This document shows positions 24,379-24,876 of a stretch of 24,876 nt of DNA, one piece after another. Source of the stretch: Vulcanimicrobiota bacterium (lineage in GTDB: Bacteria; Vulcanimicrobiota; Vulcanimicrobiia; Vulcanimicrobiales; Vulcanimicrobiaceae). The translations under genes and the position numbers were made by a program. Positions within the stretch are counted from its first letter, which is position 1. Every line of letters begins with the position of its first letter. The DNA lies in contig JAFAQW010000230.1 in the NCBI GenBank assembly GCA_019245995.1, positions 1 to 24,876 of the forward strand. Direction: 5' to 3'. The notes under the pieces were generated by a model. That model saw nothing but the letters and a program-made list of their open reading frames with translations, ran no database searches and was not told the origin of the DNA.

Positions 24379-24876
24379 GCGTAGGTGCCGGCGCCCAAGT
24401 AGGTTCGCACGGCCCAGAGCTCGGGAAAGAAGCGCTGCGAGAGCGTTCCTTCCAGATATTTGGCGCCGGCAGAGCCTCCCGTGCCCGGCCTCGCGCCGAT
24501 CATCCGCTCCACCATTCGGATATGGCGCCCACGCCAGAGCAGAAACCGCTCGTCGAACTCAATGAGGTCCTCGAGAAGCAAATATAAATCGTAATTGGCA
24601 TCGGCGTTGGTGTAGATCCGCCGATAACTCGCGATCAGCTCGTCGGACGAGCCGGTCGCGAAACCGCGTCGCCGCAACAGCTCCTTGACGCGATCGTACA
24701 ACGACGGCGAGGCACGCCGCCGTTCCAACCGCGCGCGCTGTTCCTCCGTGAGTTCGATCCACTGCAAAACGTCGGTGCGCGCGATGCCGCACGCAAACTC
24801 CAGTTCGCGAAACTGCACCGACTGAAAGCCGCTGGCGGGGTTGAGGTTATCCCGGAACTGGTTGAACTCTTGTGGA
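24375..24876 (-). CDS. kynA: Tryptophan 2,3-dioxygenase, C-terminal part (5' end beyond window)
   Basis: 166 codons up to the TGA at 24375-24377; the frame is open to the window edge, so the first roughly 100 residues are missing. This haem enzyme opens the indole ring of tryptophan to N-formylkynurenine with O2. At the edge the sequence reads QEFNQFRDNLNPASGFQSVQ then FRELEFACG, the hallmark block of the family. LWRGRHIRMVERMIG contains the proximal haem histidine, and ARPGTGGSAGAKYL is the conserved GTGGS loop that contacts substrate. The tail ELWAVRTYL is also typical. A GTG at 24818 is not the start, because the conserved block continues upstream of it. It is the first gene seen in the minus-strand tryptophan unit and overlaps the kynureninase-like gene by four bases. 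Confidence 0.96.
   Translation of the reverse strand, partial: PQEFNQFRDNLNPASGFQSVQFRELEFACGIARTDVLQWIELTEEQRARLERRRASPSLYDRVKELLRRRGFATGSSDELIASYRRIYTNADANYDLYLLLEDLIEFDERFLLWRGRHIRMVERMIGARPGTGGSAGAKYLEGTLSQRFFPELWAVRTYLGAGTYA

Noticed and set aside
1..24876. tRNA, rRNA, CRISPR, insertion sequence or prophage signals
   Set aside because: No cloverleaf-like gap, repeated units, transposase or inverted terminal repeats were seen; gaps are all under about 70 bases.

Overview
The window is a tightly packed, GC-rich bacterial chromosome segment with no RNA gene, insertion sequence, CRISPR array or prophage that I could see. No gap between genes exceeds about 70 bases, GTG starts are common, and many neighbours share start and stop codons. 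The gene set fits an aerobic, respiring bacterium with a 14-subunit-type NADH:quinone oxidoreductase (Complex I) and tryptophan catabolism. The taxon cannot be fixed from sequence reading alone. An uncultivated GC-rich lineage such as Eremiobacterota/Vulcanimicrobiota is a guess, not a finding.

Region 1 (1-10575, + strand) is the distal part of a nuo operon in canonical order: the end of a NuoE-like gene, then nuoF, G, H, I, J, K, L, M and N. Nearly every junction overlaps or abuts, so translation is probably coupled along the operon. The iron-sulfur ligands of NuoF, NuoG (including the optional N7 cluster) and NuoI are intact. The antiporter-like subunits are unusual: the near-universal transmembrane glutamate is Gly in NuoL (G146) and Asp in NuoM (D126), while NuoN keeps it (E136).

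Region 2 (10645-18104) is mixed. On the + strand are an exported TPR protein, an aromatic-amino-acid-decarboxylase-family PLP enzyme with a coupled single-span membrane protein of unknown function, and an exported M16 zinc peptidase. On the - strand are an aldo/keto reductase and a RidA-family deaminase that form a pair.

Region 3 (18111-24876, - strand) is six consecutive same-strand genes. In transcription order they are tryptophan 2,3-dioxygenase (cut by the window edge), a kynureninase-family enzyme, a MATE exporter, a soluble PRC/MgtE_N/CBS protein without a channel, a PucR-family regulator and a type-I glutamine-synthetase-family ligase. Three of the five junctions are overlaps (4, 4 and 23 nt) and the other two gaps are 11 and 44 nt, so this looks like one transcription unit. 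It joins tryptophan-to-kynurenine breakdown, efflux, a possible metal or nucleotide sensor, regulation and a glutamine-synthetase-like ligase with two unusual active-site residues. That combination is the best candidate here for an undescribed system, but its function is inference.
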